Assembly (NCBI RefSeq): GCF_017357405.1
Contig: NZ_CP071597.1
Location: forward strand, 2,232,001 to 2,296,000
Reading direction: 5' to 3'
Origin: Halomontanus rarus
GTDB taxonomy: Archaea > Halobacteriota > Halobacteria > Halobacteriales > Natrialbaceae
Length of the DNA: 64,000 nucleotides
The position numbers and the translations under genes were made by a program. Each line of letters starts with the position of its first letter. Within the stretch, counting starts at the first letter, position 1. The notes under the pieces were generated by a model. The model was given only the letters and a program-made list of their open reading frames with translations, ran no database searches and was not told where the DNA came from. Below are positions 1 through 8,995 of this stretch, one piece after another.

Positions 1-2
1 CG

Positions 3-89
3 ACGACGGTCCGGTTCTGTACGCACCGCGACGTCGACCGCGGGGACGTCGAAACGGCGGTCGACGCGATCGCCGGTGTGGTCGGCTGA
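3..89 (+). CDS. Threonine aldolase-like PLP enzyme, C-terminal end (partial)
   Basis: Only the last 28 codons lie in the window; the frame is open from the left edge and ends at TGA 87-89. The tail reads VRFCTHRDVDRGDVETAV, which resembles the C-terminal domain of L-threonine aldolase / beta-eliminating lyase family PLP enzymes, where a V-R-x-x-T-H-x-D-V strand is followed by a helix. The catalytic lysine and the rest of the fold lie outside the window, so the assignment rests on this short tail. The gene converges on the small minus-strand membrane protein gene, with only six bases between them. Confidence 0.45.
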   Translation, partial: TTVRFCTHRDVDRGDVETAVDAIAGVVG

Positions 90-95
90 AGAGTC

Positions 96-227
96 CTACT
101 TCCCGTCCATGCCGTCGCGGAACTCGAGCATCGTCCGCCGGAGCATGAGATAGAGGAAGAAGACCAGCGAGAGCAGGATGAGAACGATCGCGATGATGAC
201 GGGATCGTCCGGGATGAAATCAACCAT
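96..227 (-). CDS. Small single-pass membrane protein (43 aa)
   Basis: A 43-residue ORF on the minus strand begins at ATG 227. It has a short N-terminal segment (MVDFIPDDP), one strongly hydrophobic helix at about residues 10-30 rich in Ile, Leu, Val and Phe, then a basic, soluble tail containing LRRTMLEFRDGMDGK. The pattern of an acidic outer end, one helix and Arg residues just after it predicts a single-span protein with its C-terminus inside the cell. I do not recognise the family or function. Tiny conserved membrane proteins of this kind are common in haloarchaea, and the clean hydrophobic segment in one frame argues that it is real. Confidence 0.6.
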   Translation of the reverse strand: MVDFIPDDPVIIAIVLILLSLVFFLYLMLRRTMLEFRDGMDGK

Positions 228-1022
228 ACCCGCCGAGTACACAGTCCGAGTGCAAAGTCGTTTCGACGTGTCTCAGCCGAGTTCTCGACGGGCGTCTCTC
301 GGAGCGCTCGTCCCGTTCAGCCTCGGATTAGCCGCCGAATCGCTCGTCGGAGTGTACGGTTCGTTCAGGTATCGGTGAAAGAGAGTCCGGTTCGTGGCGG
401 AGACCGCTTCGATCTCCCTAACTAAAATCGGTATTTCACCTTACGGAGACTACTTTGGTACCGAAGGCCTACACGAAGATGCGCCCCGGTCGTGGACGGT
501 TCCGCCGTCCGTCGGGGCCATCGATCCGATCACCCGCACGTCATCCGATCATCGCACCGCCGCCCGGACCGCCCCGTTTCCGATCCGGACTTCGGGATCG
601 ATGCCGATGCCGGTATCGAGCGCGGAACCGGTCGTTGCCAGCCCTCCACCGGCCCGACGTCCCTCCCACTCGAGTCGGGCCGGCTCGCTCGAGTCCGGGT
701 CGTTCACGCCGACCCGGGCTCGTCTCAGATCATCGCCGTCCGTGTCCCCGCTGGCGCGTTGGCCGGCTCCCGGTCGTCGATCGCGTTTCTGCGGTCTCGA
801 GCCGAGAGAGTCGTCGTGTAGAGATGTGTGCGACGTTCGTCCAGATGGCAAATAGTGTACCCATAGAGGATTCTACGCGGAATGTATAAAAAGGAAGCCG
901 AACAGACGAACCCCGTTTCCGCGCGATTCGTTCCGCGACCGTTGCTCTGACACTCGCAGTTCTCGCAGCCGCGATATTCTCGAGGATGAGACACTCGTCG
1001 TGGCAGCGAGCGTGTCCGGTAA
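228..1022. other. Long apparently non-coding stretch
   Basis: No convincing intact gene is seen in these 795 bases. Open frames exist on both strands, but most encode Arg/Ser-rich sequence unlike the acidic proteome. One minus-strand piece (about 549-760) reads more like real haloarchaeal protein, without a plausible start, and may be a decayed gene. An A/T-rich element (TATAAAAAGG) lies at about 884-893. Confidence 0.5.
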
Positions 1023-1532
1023 TCAACACTCGAGTTCGAACCGCTCCACCACCGTTCCGTCCAGATCGAACAGTCGGCCCTCGGCCCCGTTCGCGGTCGG
1101 CTCGAGCGTCGCGTACCCCGGCCGATTCCCGCGCGGATCGGCGTGACTGCCCGGGTTGAGGAGGACACAGTCGTCAGTCTCGGTCACCGTCGGCCGGTGG
1201 GTGTGTCCGGAGACGACGAGGTCCGCCTCGCGCGAGCGACCGAACATCCTGAGTCCCGTCTGCCCGCCGTCGCGACGGTGGGTGACCGCGATCCGCAGGT
1301 CGTCGTGTTCGACGGTTCGAGCCTCCGGCAACCGGTCGCGGACGCTCATCGAGTCGGTGTTGCCGAAGACGCCGTAGAGTCGCGAACACTCCGACTGGAA
1401 GGCCTCGAGTGCCGCCTCGCTGTTGAAATCGCCCGCGTGGATGACGGCCTCGGCCTCGCGAACCGCCTCGAGCGCGGGGCCCTCGAGTTCGTGGCCGCGG
1501 CTGCTATGTGTGTCCGAAAAGATCGCGATCAT
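1023..1532 (-). CDS. YfcE/MJ0936-type metallophosphoesterase
   Basis: This is a 169-residue calcineurin-like phosphoesterase of the compact YfcE/MJ0936 class, which hydrolyses phosphodiesters or phosphomonoesters at a two-metal site in the cytoplasm. All metal motifs are visible: SDTHS (D7, H9), AGDFN (D35), GNTD (N58, D60), VTH (H85) and SGHTHRP (H110, H112). The open frame extends 15 codons upstream, but ATG 1532 is chosen because these families start directly with the first beta strand (MIAIFSDTHS). The physiological substrate cannot be read from sequence. The gene stands alone between a long non-coding stretch and a divergent cation transporter gene. Confidence 0.85.
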   Translation of the reverse strand: MIAIFSDTHSSRGHELEGPALEAVREAEAVIHAGDFNSEAALEAFQSECSRLYGVFGNTDSMSVRDRLPEARTVEHDDLRIAVTHRRDGGQTGLRMFGRSREADLVVSGHTHRPTVTETDDCVLLNPGSHADPRGNRPGYATLEPTANGAEGRLFDLDGTVVERFELEC

Positions 1533-1860
1533 GACCGCTAGTACGGTAGTGGGGAAGACAATTGTTCCGATATTCAAGAACGGGTTCGAGTCCGAACCGA
1601 TGTCCTACCTGGACCGTTGTGATTTTACCTCGACCGCGAACCCGAAGAGGCCAAAGCGGAGCGAACAGAAGATTACGAGTTGCCCGGGTGCGCACCACGA
1701 CTCGAGGGAGTTTTCGACGACACCACGAAGGTCAGGATACCACCGAATACCAGAAACGTCGTTGCCAGGCGTTGTATTGGTGCACCGGTCGTCCAGGTCG
1801 ATCGTGCCGACCTGTCGGGAAAGCAGTACCTCTTTGATCCCCTCCTGAGTACGACCTCTC

Positions 1861-2805
1861 GTGGCAACTCAGACGTCAGTCGTCCTCGCAGCCCTGTTCG
1901 CCAACGGTGCGATCGCCGTCATGAAGTTCGGTGGGTTCTTGCTCACCGGCAGTCCGGCGATGCTCTCGGAGGTGTACCACTCGATTTCGGACACGGGCAA
2001 TCAGGTGTTCCTGTTGATCGGGATCCGCTACGGGGCTCAGGACGCGACCAGAGCGCACCCGTTCGGCTACGGGAAGGCACAGTTCTTCTACAGCTTTCTG
2101 GTCAGCGTCATGCTATTCGGCATCGCCGGCTGGGAGAGCGCGAGTCACGGGTACGAGGCGCTGACCCACGGCGGCGTCCACCGCGCGAACGACCCGGTCA
2201 CGCTCCTCGGGACGACGTTCGATCCCGTCTACGTCAACTACGCCGTCTTGCTCGGCGCGATCGCCTTCGAGACCTACGCGTTCAAGAAGGCCTACGTGGC
2301 CATCACGATGCAGATGGACGAACACGGCTGGGAGACCTTCCGCGAGGCGTTCCGAAAGACCAGCGACGTGACGACGCTGACGGCGCTCACCGAGGACTTC
2401 ATCGCGCTCGCGGGCGCGGGGATCGCCCTTTTCGGGATCTACCTCACCCGCCAGACCGGCAACTCGGTCTACGACGCCGGCGCCGCCCTGATAATCGGCC
2501 TCATGTTGATGGGCTTCGCTATCGCGCTCGCCTGGGAGAACAAACGCCTCCTGATCGGCGAGAGCATCTCCCAGACGGACGAACGGGAACTCCGTGATAT
2601 CATCATCGCCGGCGACGGCATCGTCGAGATCGACGACTTCCGGACCGTCTACTTCGGCCCCAGCCACCTGCTGGTCGCCGCCGACGTGGTGTTCGAGCCC
2701 GGCCTCGAGACGGCCGAGATCGACCGCTCGATTAGCGACATCGAACGCGAGTTGCGAGACCACAACGGGCACGTGAAGTCCGTCTACATCGAGCCGGAGG
2801 ATTGA
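1861..2805 (+). CDS. Cation diffusion facilitator (CDF) family transporter
   Basis: A 314-residue membrane protein starting at GTG 1861. It has the CDF arrangement: about six hydrophobic segments, then a C-terminal cytoplasmic domain (about 225-314). Metal-site residues are visible in TM2 (YHSISDTGNQ: H40, D44) and TM5 (LTEDFIALAG: E178, D179). HPFGYGK at 66-72, between TM2 and TM3, is typical of CDF members related to SLC30A9/YdfM. CDF proteins export divalent cations such as Zn, Mn, Fe or Co in exchange for protons; the exact metal is not predictable here. The gene stands alone, with no metal-responsive regulator next to it. Confidence 0.88.
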   Translation: MATQTSVVLAALFANGAIAVMKFGGFLLTGSPAMLSEVYHSISDTGNQVFLLIGIRYGAQDATRAHPFGYGKAQFFYSFLVSVMLFGIAGWESASHGYEALTHGGVHRANDPVTLLGTTFDPVYVNYAVLLGAIAFETYAFKKAYVAITMQMDEHGWETFREAFRKTSDVTTLTALTEDFIALAGAGIALFGIYLTRQTGNSVYDAGAALIIGLMLMGFAIALAWENKRLLIGESISQTDERELRDIIIAGDGIVEIDDFRTVYFGPSHLLVAADVVFEPGLETAEIDRSISDIERELRDHNGHVKSVYIEPED

Positions 2806-2939
2806 GGTCCGCACGGCTTCGGTCGCTCCGGGTCCCAAATCGCTCGAAACGCGCCGCGGGCGGCCGATATCGCCGCCTCGAGGTCTCGATCGAGTTCGGG
2901 CCCCGAACCCGAGTTCGGGTCCGAAACGGAACGAACCCT

Positions 2940-2945
2940 TTTATC
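2940..2945 (+). promoter_or_regulatory. TATA box of the XPD-like helicase gene
   Basis: TTTATC lies with its first T exactly 28 bases before GTG 2968. This spacing fits archaeal transcription starting at or within a base or two of the start codon, so the mRNA is probably leaderless. It supports GTG 2968 over the internal ATG 2989. Confidence 0.6.
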
Positions 2946-2967
2946 GGATGAGGAACCACTCTCCGGT

Positions 2968-5142
2968 GTGTCCGAGACTGCCGGGTACATGCGGTTCTTT
3001 CCGTACGAGACCCCGTACGAGAACCAGCACGAGGCGATGGACCGAATCCACAACGCCCTCGTTCGGGGCCAGGACGTCCTCTTCGAGGGGGCCTGCGGCA
3101 CTGGCAAGACGCTCTCCTCGCTCGTCCCCGCCCTCGAGGTCGCTCGCGAGCAGGACAAGACGGTCGTCATCACCACGAACGTCCACCAGCAGATGCGCCA
3201 GTTCGTCGCGGAAGCCAGCGCGATTACCCGCGAGGAACCCATCCGCGCGGTCGTGTTCAAGGGAAAGGCCTCGATGTGTCACATCGACGTCGGCTACGAG
3301 GAGTGTCAGGCGCTGCGGGACAACACCCGCGCGCTCGTCGACGCCGAACGCGACCGGACCCAATTAGAGCGCCGCCAGCGCGAACTCTTAGCGGAGAGCC
3401 AGGAGGGTGACGGCGGGGCCGCGGACGCCCGGAGCGCGGTCATGGACGAGTTGCAGTCGATCGAAGACGACATCGAGGACTTGGAGGAGCAGAACGTCTG
3501 CGAGCACTACCGGAACAACCTGCGCGAAGACACCGAGGCGTTCTTCGGCTGGCTGTTCGAGGACGTGCGCACGCCCGACGACGTCTACGAGTACGCCGAC
3601 GAGCGCCAGCTGTGTGGCTACGAACTGCTGAAGGAGGGAATGGAGGGCGTCGACCTCGTCGTCTGTAACTACCACCACCTGCTCGATTCGACCATTCGAG
3701 AGCAGTTCTTCCGGTGGATCGGCCGCGATCCAGAGGACATCATCGCGGTCTTCGACGAGGCCCACAACGTCGAGGACGCCGCTCGCGACCACGCCTCCCG
3801 ACACTGCTCGGAGCGCACGTTCGACTCCGCGCTCGACGAGTGCGAGGAGACCGACGATCCGCGGGCGGGCGACGCCGCGAACGTCCTCTCGGCGTTCCGT
3901 CGGGCCTTGGTCGAGACGTACGAGGACTCCTTCGGCTTCGGCGACCGCGAGCGGATCGGCGAGAACTGGGAGGACGTCTCCGTCACCAACGAGGACCGCC
4001 GGGACGACCTCACACTCGCCTTCCTCCAGCAGTACTCCGGGCAGGGCATCGACGGCGACCTCGAGGCGGCGATGAAACTCGGCCAGCAGTTAGACGAGGA
4101 GTACGAGGAGGCCTACCGCAACGGCGAGAGCGCGACCCGCACCGAGTGTCAGACCCTGCAGGCGGCGGCGTTCGTCAGCGCGTGGATGAACGAGGGGGCC
4201 AAGCAGGGACTGTACCCGGTCGTCTCCGTCACCCGCGACGCCGGCACTGACGAGATCTACGGCCGCGCGGAGCTGTACACCTGCCTTCCCCGGCAGGTTA
4301 CGGGCCGGCTGTTCGAGGAGGTGTACGCGACGGTCCTGATGAGCGCGACCATCCAGCCCTTCGACGTCACCGAGGACGTTCTCGGTCTCTCCGATCCCGT
4401 CACGATGGCCTACGGTCTCCAGTTCCCGGCCGATCGCCGCCGAACCTACGCGGTCGAGACGCCGGCGCTGTTCTCGAGCGATCGCGACGACCCCGCCGTC
4501 CAGGAGCGGGTCGCCGACGCCATCCGCGACGCGGTTCGCTTCACGCCCGGCAACACGCTCGTCTTCTTCCCGAACTACGCCGAGGCCGAGCGGTACGCGG
4601 ACCGACTCCGGCGAAGCGACTGCGAGGCGACGGTCTACCTCGACGAGCCGGGCGTCGCGGCGGAGGAGCTCCGCCGGCGGTTCGTCGCCGACGGGAACGG
4701 CGTGCTCCTGACGTCGCTGTGGGGGACCCTCGCGGAGGGCGTGAGTTTCGACGGCGAGGACGCCCGGACGGTGCTCGTGGTCGGCGTCCCCTACCCGCAC
4801 CTGGACGACCGGGCGGAGGCCGTCCAGGACGCCTACGACGCGGCTTTCGACGGAACCGAGACGGGGTGGCGCTACGCCGTCGAGATTCCGACCGTTCGCA
4901 AGACTCGACAGGCGCTCGGGCGGGTGATCCGCTCGCCGGAGGAAGTCGGCGTCAGAGCCCTTCTGGATCGGCGGTACTCGAAGCGAGCGAAGTCAGATCT
5001 CGGGAAGTACAGCGTCAACGGCACCTTCCCGCACGACGAACGCGAGGAGTTGATCGACATCGACCCCGAGAAGCTCAAGTTTGCGATGCTCAATTTCTTC
5101 GGCGATCACGACGCCTACGAGGGCGAGCCGCCAGCTCCCTGA
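2968..5142 (+). CDS. XPD/Rad3-family iron-sulfur DNA helicase
   Basis: A 724-residue superfamily 2 helicase, 5'-3' in characterised relatives and linked to repair. Visible elements are Walker A GACGTGKT (41-48), a DEAH box VFDEAHNVED (263-266) and four Cys placed like the XPD FeS ligands (C104, C113, C178, C216). The C-terminal helicase half has LMSATIQPF, LLTSLWGTLAEGVSF and the motif VI-like RQALGRVIRSPEE. A highly charged predicted coiled-coil of about 50 residues (about 125-175) separates the second and third FeS Cys, making this domain longer than in crenarchaeal XPD. GTG 2968 is preferred because of the TATA spacing. Confidence 0.9.
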   Translation: MSETAGYMRFFPYETPYENQHEAMDRIHNALVRGQDVLFEGACGTGKTLSSLVPALEVAREQDKTVVITTNVHQQMRQFVAEASAITREEPIRAVVFKGKASMCHIDVGYEECQALRDNTRALVDAERDRTQLERRQRELLAESQEGDGGAADARSAVMDELQSIEDDIEDLEEQNVCEHYRNNLREDTEAFFGWLFEDVRTPDDVYEYADERQLCGYELLKEGMEGVDLVVCNYHHLLDSTIREQFFRWIGRDPEDIIAVFDEAHNVEDAARDHASRHCSERTFDSALDECEETDDPRAGDAANVLSAFRRALVETYEDSFGFGDRERIGENWEDVSVTNEDRRDDLTLAFLQQYSGQGIDGDLEAAMKLGQQLDEEYEEAYRNGESATRTECQTLQAAAFVSAWMNEGAKQGLYPVVSVTRDAGTDEIYGRAELYTCLPRQVTGRLFEEVYATVLMSATIQPFDVTEDVLGLSDPVTMAYGLQFPADRRRTYAVETPALFSSDRDDPAVQERVADAIRDAVRFTPGNTLVFFPNYAEAERYADRLRRSDCEATVYLDEPGVAAEELRRRFVADGNGVLLTSLWGTLAEGVSFDGEDARTVLVVGVPYPHLDDRAEAVQDAYDAAFDGTETGWRYAVEIPTVRKTRQALGRVIRSPEEVGVRALLDRRYSKRAKSDLGKYSVNGTFPHDEREELIDIDPEKLKFAMLNFFGDHDAYEGEPPAP

Positions 5143-5202
5143 GCGGATCTCCCGAACTTCGAGCGGCGAGACGCTCCGAATCCCGAGCGTCGAGTCTCGA
5201 CG

Positions 5203-5709
5203 CTACGCCGGCAGCGAAACCGTGCTCACCGGCAACCGGTAGGTTCCGTCCCAGAACTCGAGTTCGCTCACCGTCCACTGCACGGGGTCGATCTCCCGGT
5301 CGGCCAGCCGGCGAGCCGTCTCGAGGTCGCCGCCGCGAGCGAGGGTCACGTGGGGGACGTAGTCCGATCCCTCGAGGCCCTCCACGGTCCCAAAGGCGTC
5401 GACGAGGTCGGCGTGGATCCCCTCGAGACCGGGGCTCTCGACGGCGAGGTAGACGACGGGGGCGCTGCCCAGCGGTGGGTCTTCGAAGTAGTCGATCCCC
5501 GTGATTCGGGCTTCGACGGCGGGAGAGCCCTCGAGTGCGCGGTGGGCGCGGTGTTGAAGCTGGGCGACGCGGTCCTCGTCGGCGTCACCGAGACGTTTGA
5601 GGAGACAGGAGTGGTCGTCGCGGACGGTCTCGAATCCCTGGAGGGCGGGGAAGAGATCGTTCGCGATCTGGCGGACGCGGCCGGGGACGGGGACGTTGAC
5701 GCTGTACAC
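5203..5709 (-). CDS. thpR: RNA 2',3'-cyclic phosphodiesterase (2H phosphoesterase)
   Basis: A 168-residue protein of the LigT/ThpR 2H phosphoesterase superfamily, which hydrolyses RNA 2',3'-cyclic phosphates and in vitro can join tRNA halves by a 2'-5' bond. The two catalytic His motifs are present: DDHSCLLKRLG near residue 32 (first motif, with Cys where Thr is usual) and YVPHVTLARGG near residue 118 (H-x-T-L). Length matches the family. The gene converges on the helicase gene and is followed on the same strand by a small membrane protein gene further upstream. The name follows family precedent; the in vivo substrate is unknown. Confidence 0.85.
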   Translation of the reverse strand: MYSVNVPVPGRVRQIANDLFPALQGFETVRDDHSCLLKRLGDADEDRVAQLQHRAHRALEGSPAVEARITGIDYFEDPPLGSAPVVYLAVESPGLEGIHADLVDAFGTVEGLEGSDYVPHVTLARGGDLETARRLADREIDPVQWTVSELEFWDGTYRLPVSTVSLPA

Positions 5710-5800
5710 TGTGCTATGTGGAAAGAGGAGTCGGAGCGAGTATGAGTCTGGTGTTCCCGGATCGATCGGCGGCCGCTCGTCGAGCGCGGTATCGCCGCGA

Positions 5801-6001
5801 TCAGAGTCGGTCCACCAGCCAGAGGACGATCAGAACGGCGATCGCGAGCTGAACGACGAAGAAGAACGGCCCCAGCAGGCTGGCGATGCTGTTGATGAGC
5901 GCGCCCGCGATCTGCAAGACGAGCAACACTGCGATCAGCGCCAGCACGATCTTGAGCAGGGTCTCCACTTCGAGTTCGCCACGAGTGGTTCGATTGCGCA
6001 T
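5801..6001 (-). CDS. Small two-helix membrane protein (66 aa)
   Basis: The protein has a short basic and acidic head (MRNRTTRGELEVE) followed by two closely spaced hydrophobic helices at about 15-35 and 45-63, ending LWLVDRL. This matches a family of conserved haloarchaeal small membrane proteins (possibly the one called DUF7554; that name is from memory). Function is unknown. It begins at ATG 6001 and diverges from the winged-helix membrane regulator gene, sharing a 113-base promoter region with it. Confidence 0.65.
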   Translation of the reverse strand: MRNRTTRGELEVETLLKIVLALIAVLLVLQIAGALINSIASLLGPFFFVVQLAIAVLIVLWLVDRL

Positions 6002-6085
6002 ACGTTCACGAACGTCTGAACGTGTGAAAAACGTATCGTCAGCGGGTCTCGAGAATCTCGCGGGGCAACTGCGGTCGGAAAGACC

Positions 6086-6092
6086 TATTTAC
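6086..6092 (+). promoter_or_regulatory. TATA box of the membrane winged-helix gene
   Basis: TATTTAC lies 29 bases before ATG 6115, the position expected for a leaderless transcript. It decides the start in favour of ATG 6115 over GTG 6109. Confidence 0.45.
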
Positions 6093-6114
6093 GCGGCCAT
6101 GCCATCTCGTGGTA

Positions 6115-7383
6115 ATGGACGTCAGGGCGGTTCGGGCGCTGCTTTGTTGTCTGGTGGTGCTCGGTGGGCTGGGTGTCGGTGCTGGAGTGGCACCATTCGC
6201 GGTCACGGGGTCGGGATTCGACGGGGGCGGTTCACCCGTCACAGCCGTTACAGAGCCCGCGACGGGGTCGGTTACCGATGGTGAGCGTGAAGCGGCGACG
6301 GCCCCAAACGTCGCCACCCTCCAGGAGGACGACGAACTGACGCTGAGCGGCTACCACAAGATCAGCGTCGAGATCGATCTGCACGGGAACGGCTCCGCGA
6401 CGTGGACCGTCGAGTACCGATATCGACTCGACGACGGGAACGACACCGTCGACTGGGAGTCGTTGCAAGCGGACGTCGAGAACAGACCCGACGCCTACCT
6501 CGAGTCGTTCGAGGCCGACCGGGAGCAGACCCTCGCCGTCGCGGAAAACGAGACCGATCGGAACATGACGATGGAGAACTTCGCCGTCGAAACCGACGAG
6601 AGTTCGGACCCACAGGAGTACGGCTACGTCCGCTTCACCTTCGACTGGGGTTCGTTCTCACACGTCGAGGTAAACCGGATCGAAGCGGGTGACGCCCTCG
6701 AGGGGTTCGTGATGGACGAGCGAACGCAACTCGTCATCACCTGGCCGGACGGGTACAACAACGTCTCGGTCGAACCGGAACCGGACGATACTGGGGAGAC
6801 GGCCGTCTTCTGGTTCGGTGACGAAACCCGCGAGTTCGTCGACGGCGAACCGCGGATCGAGTTGATCCAGACCGGCGGTGAGCCGATCGAGTCGCCGGAG
6901 GACACCCGCGAGGACGTGCCGCTTTCCTGGCTCGCCGGACTCGGAATCGCCCTGCTGGTGGTGGTTGCCCTCGCCCTCGGCTGGTGGTGGGCGACCCACA
7001 GGAACGGGGGCGAGGATCCGAGCGAGCACCCGGCCGGCCCGGCCACGAACGCGGAGCCACAGGTGGACGTCGACGAACCGAACGAACCGACGGGACCGCC
7101 GCTCGAACTCCTGAGCAACGAAGAACGCGTCATGCGACTGCTCGAGGAGCAGGGTGGACGGATCAAACAGCAACAGGTTGTCACCGAACTCGACTGGACG
7201 GAAGCCAAGACCAGTCAGGTCGTCAGCGGACTCCGCGAGGAAGACCAGATCGAGGTCTTCCGAATCGGACGCGAGAACGTCCTGTCGCTCCCCGACGACG
7301 CCAGCCGGTCGGATATCGATACCGATACGGAGACTTACACCGATGTCGACGAAGACGAACTCGACACCGGCGGCGAATCGTGA
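6115..7383 (+). CDS. Membrane-anchored protein with C-terminal winged helix
   Basis: A 422-residue protein with three parts. An N-terminal hydrophobic stretch (about 5-30) acts as signal or anchor. An acidic beta-rich exterior domain (about 60-265) resembles the haloarchaeal DUF7345 type. A transmembrane helix at about 270-290 (ending GWWWATHRNGG) is followed by a cytoplasmic tail whose last 80 residues form a winged helix (NEERVMRLLEEQGGRIKQQQ...WTEAKTSQVVSGLREE), DUF7343-like; DUF names are from memory. The layout suggests a one-component transmembrane regulator that senses outside and binds DNA inside, which is inference. Its targets are unknown and no operon partner is present. Confidence 0.75.
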   Translation: MDVRAVRALLCCLVVLGGLGVGAGVAPFAVTGSGFDGGGSPVTAVTEPATGSVTDGEREAATAPNVATLQEDDELTLSGYHKISVEIDLHGNGSATWTVEYRYRLDDGNDTVDWESLQADVENRPDAYLESFEADREQTLAVAENETDRNMTMENFAVETDESSDPQEYGYVRFTFDWGSFSHVEVNRIEAGDALEGFVMDERTQLVITWPDGYNNVSVEPEPDDTGETAVFWFGDETREFVDGEPRIELIQTGGEPIESPEDTREDVPLSWLAGLGIALLVVVALALGWWWATHRNGGEDPSEHPAGPATNAEPQVDVDEPNEPTGPPLELLSNEERVMRLLEEQGGRIKQQQVVTELDWTEAKTSQVVSGLREEDQIEVFRIGRENVLSLPDDASRSDIDTDTETYTDVDEDELDTGGES

Positions 7384-7500
7384 GGTTGACACGTTCCAAC
7401 ACACCACATAAACTGGACGAACGATCGTCAATTCGGGCCGCGAACGGTCCCGTGAGACCCTGGCGGGGCTGTAACATTTGCCTCACCGGAATGTTTTAAT

Positions 7501-7611
7501 ATGACGCTCACTAGAGTCTCTCAGTATATGCTGGAATCCGCGTCTACCGTCGACGTTCGCTTCGGTAGCGACGCGGCCGACGTTTCTCGACGACCGCGAC
7601 CGGGCCGGTAG
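7501..7611 (+). CDS. Possible 36-aa leader or small ORF
   Basis: A 36-codon ORF starts at an ATG directly after a TTTTAAT tract and ends TAG 7609-7611. The peptide begins MTLTRVSQYMLESAS and ends in an Arg/Pro-rich stretch. It has no recognisable domain and no strong Shine-Dalgarno sequence. It could be a small protein, an upstream ORF of the argG transcript, or chance. Only its isolation in a region with promoter-like sequence supports it. Confidence 0.2.
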   Translation: MTLTRVSQYMLESASTVDVRFGSDAADVSRRPRPGR

Positions 7612-7723
7612 GCCCAACAATATCTCACCTTTCGTCTTTCGTATTCGACCAAATTGCCGAGAGTTCAGAATATTCCGGTTAGCAACCGCTCTCTTTAAAT
7701 TTTTCACGTCTTAAACCGACGAA

Positions 7724-7729
7724 TTTAAG
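7724..7729 (+). promoter_or_regulatory. Probable argG TATA box
   Basis: TTTAAG lies 35 bases before ATG 7759, predicting a start site near 7752 and a leader of only about 7 bases. A second TTTAAA at 7694-7699 is a possible alternative. Confidence 0.4.
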
Positions 7730-7758
7730 GCCGTTCTTCGATTCCACTCGAGTACGAC

Positions 7759-8994
7759 ATGACACGCGTTGCACTCGCGTTTTCGGGCGGTCTGGACACG
7801 ACGATCTGTGTCCCGCTGCTCGAGGAAGAATACGGATACGACGACGTCATCGGCGTCACTGTCGACGTTGGCCAGCCAGCGTCGGAGTTCGACGAAGCCG
7901 AAGAAACCGCCGAGGCACTGGGTCTCGAGCACTACGTCGTCGATGCGCGAGCGGAATTCGCCCAACTCTGTCTCGACGGCGTCCGCGCGAACGCCACCTA
8001 TCAGGGCTACCCGCTCGGAACCGCACTCGCACGCCCGGTGATCGCCCAGGCGATCCTCGAGGTCGCGATCGAGAACGACTGCGACGCCCTCGCCCACGGC
8101 TGTACGGGCAAGGGCAACGACCAGCTCCGGTTCGAGGCCGTCTGGCGCGACTCGGATCTCGAGGTCTTCGCGCCGATCCGCGAACTCGGACTCACGCGCG
8201 AGTGGGAACAGGAGTACGCCGCCGAGAAGAACCTGCCCGTCGAGGGCGGGAACGAAGGCGACTGGAGTATCGACACCAACATCTGGAGTCGTTCGGTCGA
8301 GGGCGACGAACTCGAGGACCCCAACTACGTACCCCCCGCGGACATCTACGAGTGGACCGACGAACCCTCGGGCGAGACCGAGGAGATCGAGATCACCTTC
8401 GAGAAGGGCTATCCCGTCGCCGTCGACGGCGACGAGATGGACCCCGTCGAACTCATCGAGCACCTGAACGAACTCGCCGGCTCCTACGGCGTCGGTCGGA
8501 CCGACTCGATGGAAGACCGCATGCTCGGGCTCAAGGTTCGCGAGAACTACGAACACCCCGCGGCGACGACGCTGCTCAACGCCCACGAGGCCCTCGAGGG
8601 GCTCGTGCTCACGCAGGAAGAACGCGAGTTCAAGCAGCTGATCGATCAGCGCTGGTCGAAGAAGGGCTACGAGGGGCTGGTCGACGCCCCGCTCGTGGAC
8701 GCGCTCGAGGGCTTCATCGACGAGACCCAGAAACGCGTCACGGGAACGGTGAAGATCCGGTTCGAGGGCGGACAGGCCCGTCCAGTCGGTCGCGACAGCA
8801 AGTACGCGGCGTACTCGGCGGCACACGCCTCCTTCGACACCGAGACCGTCGGCAAGATCAAGCAGGAAGACGCCACGGGCGTCGCGAAGTACCACGGCTT
8901 CCAGCGTCGCCTGGCCAAGAAGGTCACCGAAGACGAGGACGGCGACGACGAGACCGTCGAACTCGCGACCGACGGCGGCGACCAAGAACGGTAA
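7759..8994 (+). CDS. argG: Argininosuccinate synthase
   Basis: A 411-residue cytoplasmic enzyme joining citrulline and aspartate with ATP to give argininosuccinate, the penultimate arginine step. The N-type ATP pyrophosphatase P-loop is at the start (FSGGLDTT, about 8-15), followed by GVTVDVGQP and the family motif HGCTGKGNDQ (about 114-123). Length is normal; the C-terminus carries an acidic tail typical of halophiles. It is the first gene of the arginine run, and argH starts one base after its stop. Transcription probably comes from the AT-rich region just upstream. Confidence 0.97.
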   Translation: MTRVALAFSGGLDTTICVPLLEEEYGYDDVIGVTVDVGQPASEFDEAEETAEALGLEHYVVDARAEFAQLCLDGVRANATYQGYPLGTALARPVIAQAILEVAIENDCDALAHGCTGKGNDQLRFEAVWRDSDLEVFAPIRELGLTREWEQEYAAEKNLPVEGGNEGDWSIDTNIWSRSVEGDELEDPNYVPPADIYEWTDEPSGETEEIEITFEKGYPVAVDGDEMDPVELIEHLNELAGSYGVGRTDSMEDRMLGLKVRENYEHPAATTLLNAHEALEGLVLTQEEREFKQLIDQRWSKKGYEGLVDAPLVDALEGFIDETQKRVTGTVKIRFEGGQARPVGRDSKYAAYSAAHASFDTETVGKIKQEDATGVAKYHGFQRRLAKKVTEDEDGDDETVELATDGGDQER

Positions 8995-8995
8995 C

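Larger units (their letters stand above)
7384..7758. other. argG upstream intergenic region
   Basis: This 375-base region separates the membrane regulator from the arginine operon. Its right half is unusually AT-rich, with several TTTAA-type elements (7694-7699, 7724-7729) that could serve as argG promoters. A short ORF (7501-7611) lies in the middle. No clear dyad operator was found. Confidence 0.5.

Noticed and set aside
725..1168. Minus-strand ORF of 147 codons in the first gap
   Set aside because: Arg/Ser/Thr-rich and basic, overlapping the phosphoesterase 3' end; unlike the acidic proteome.
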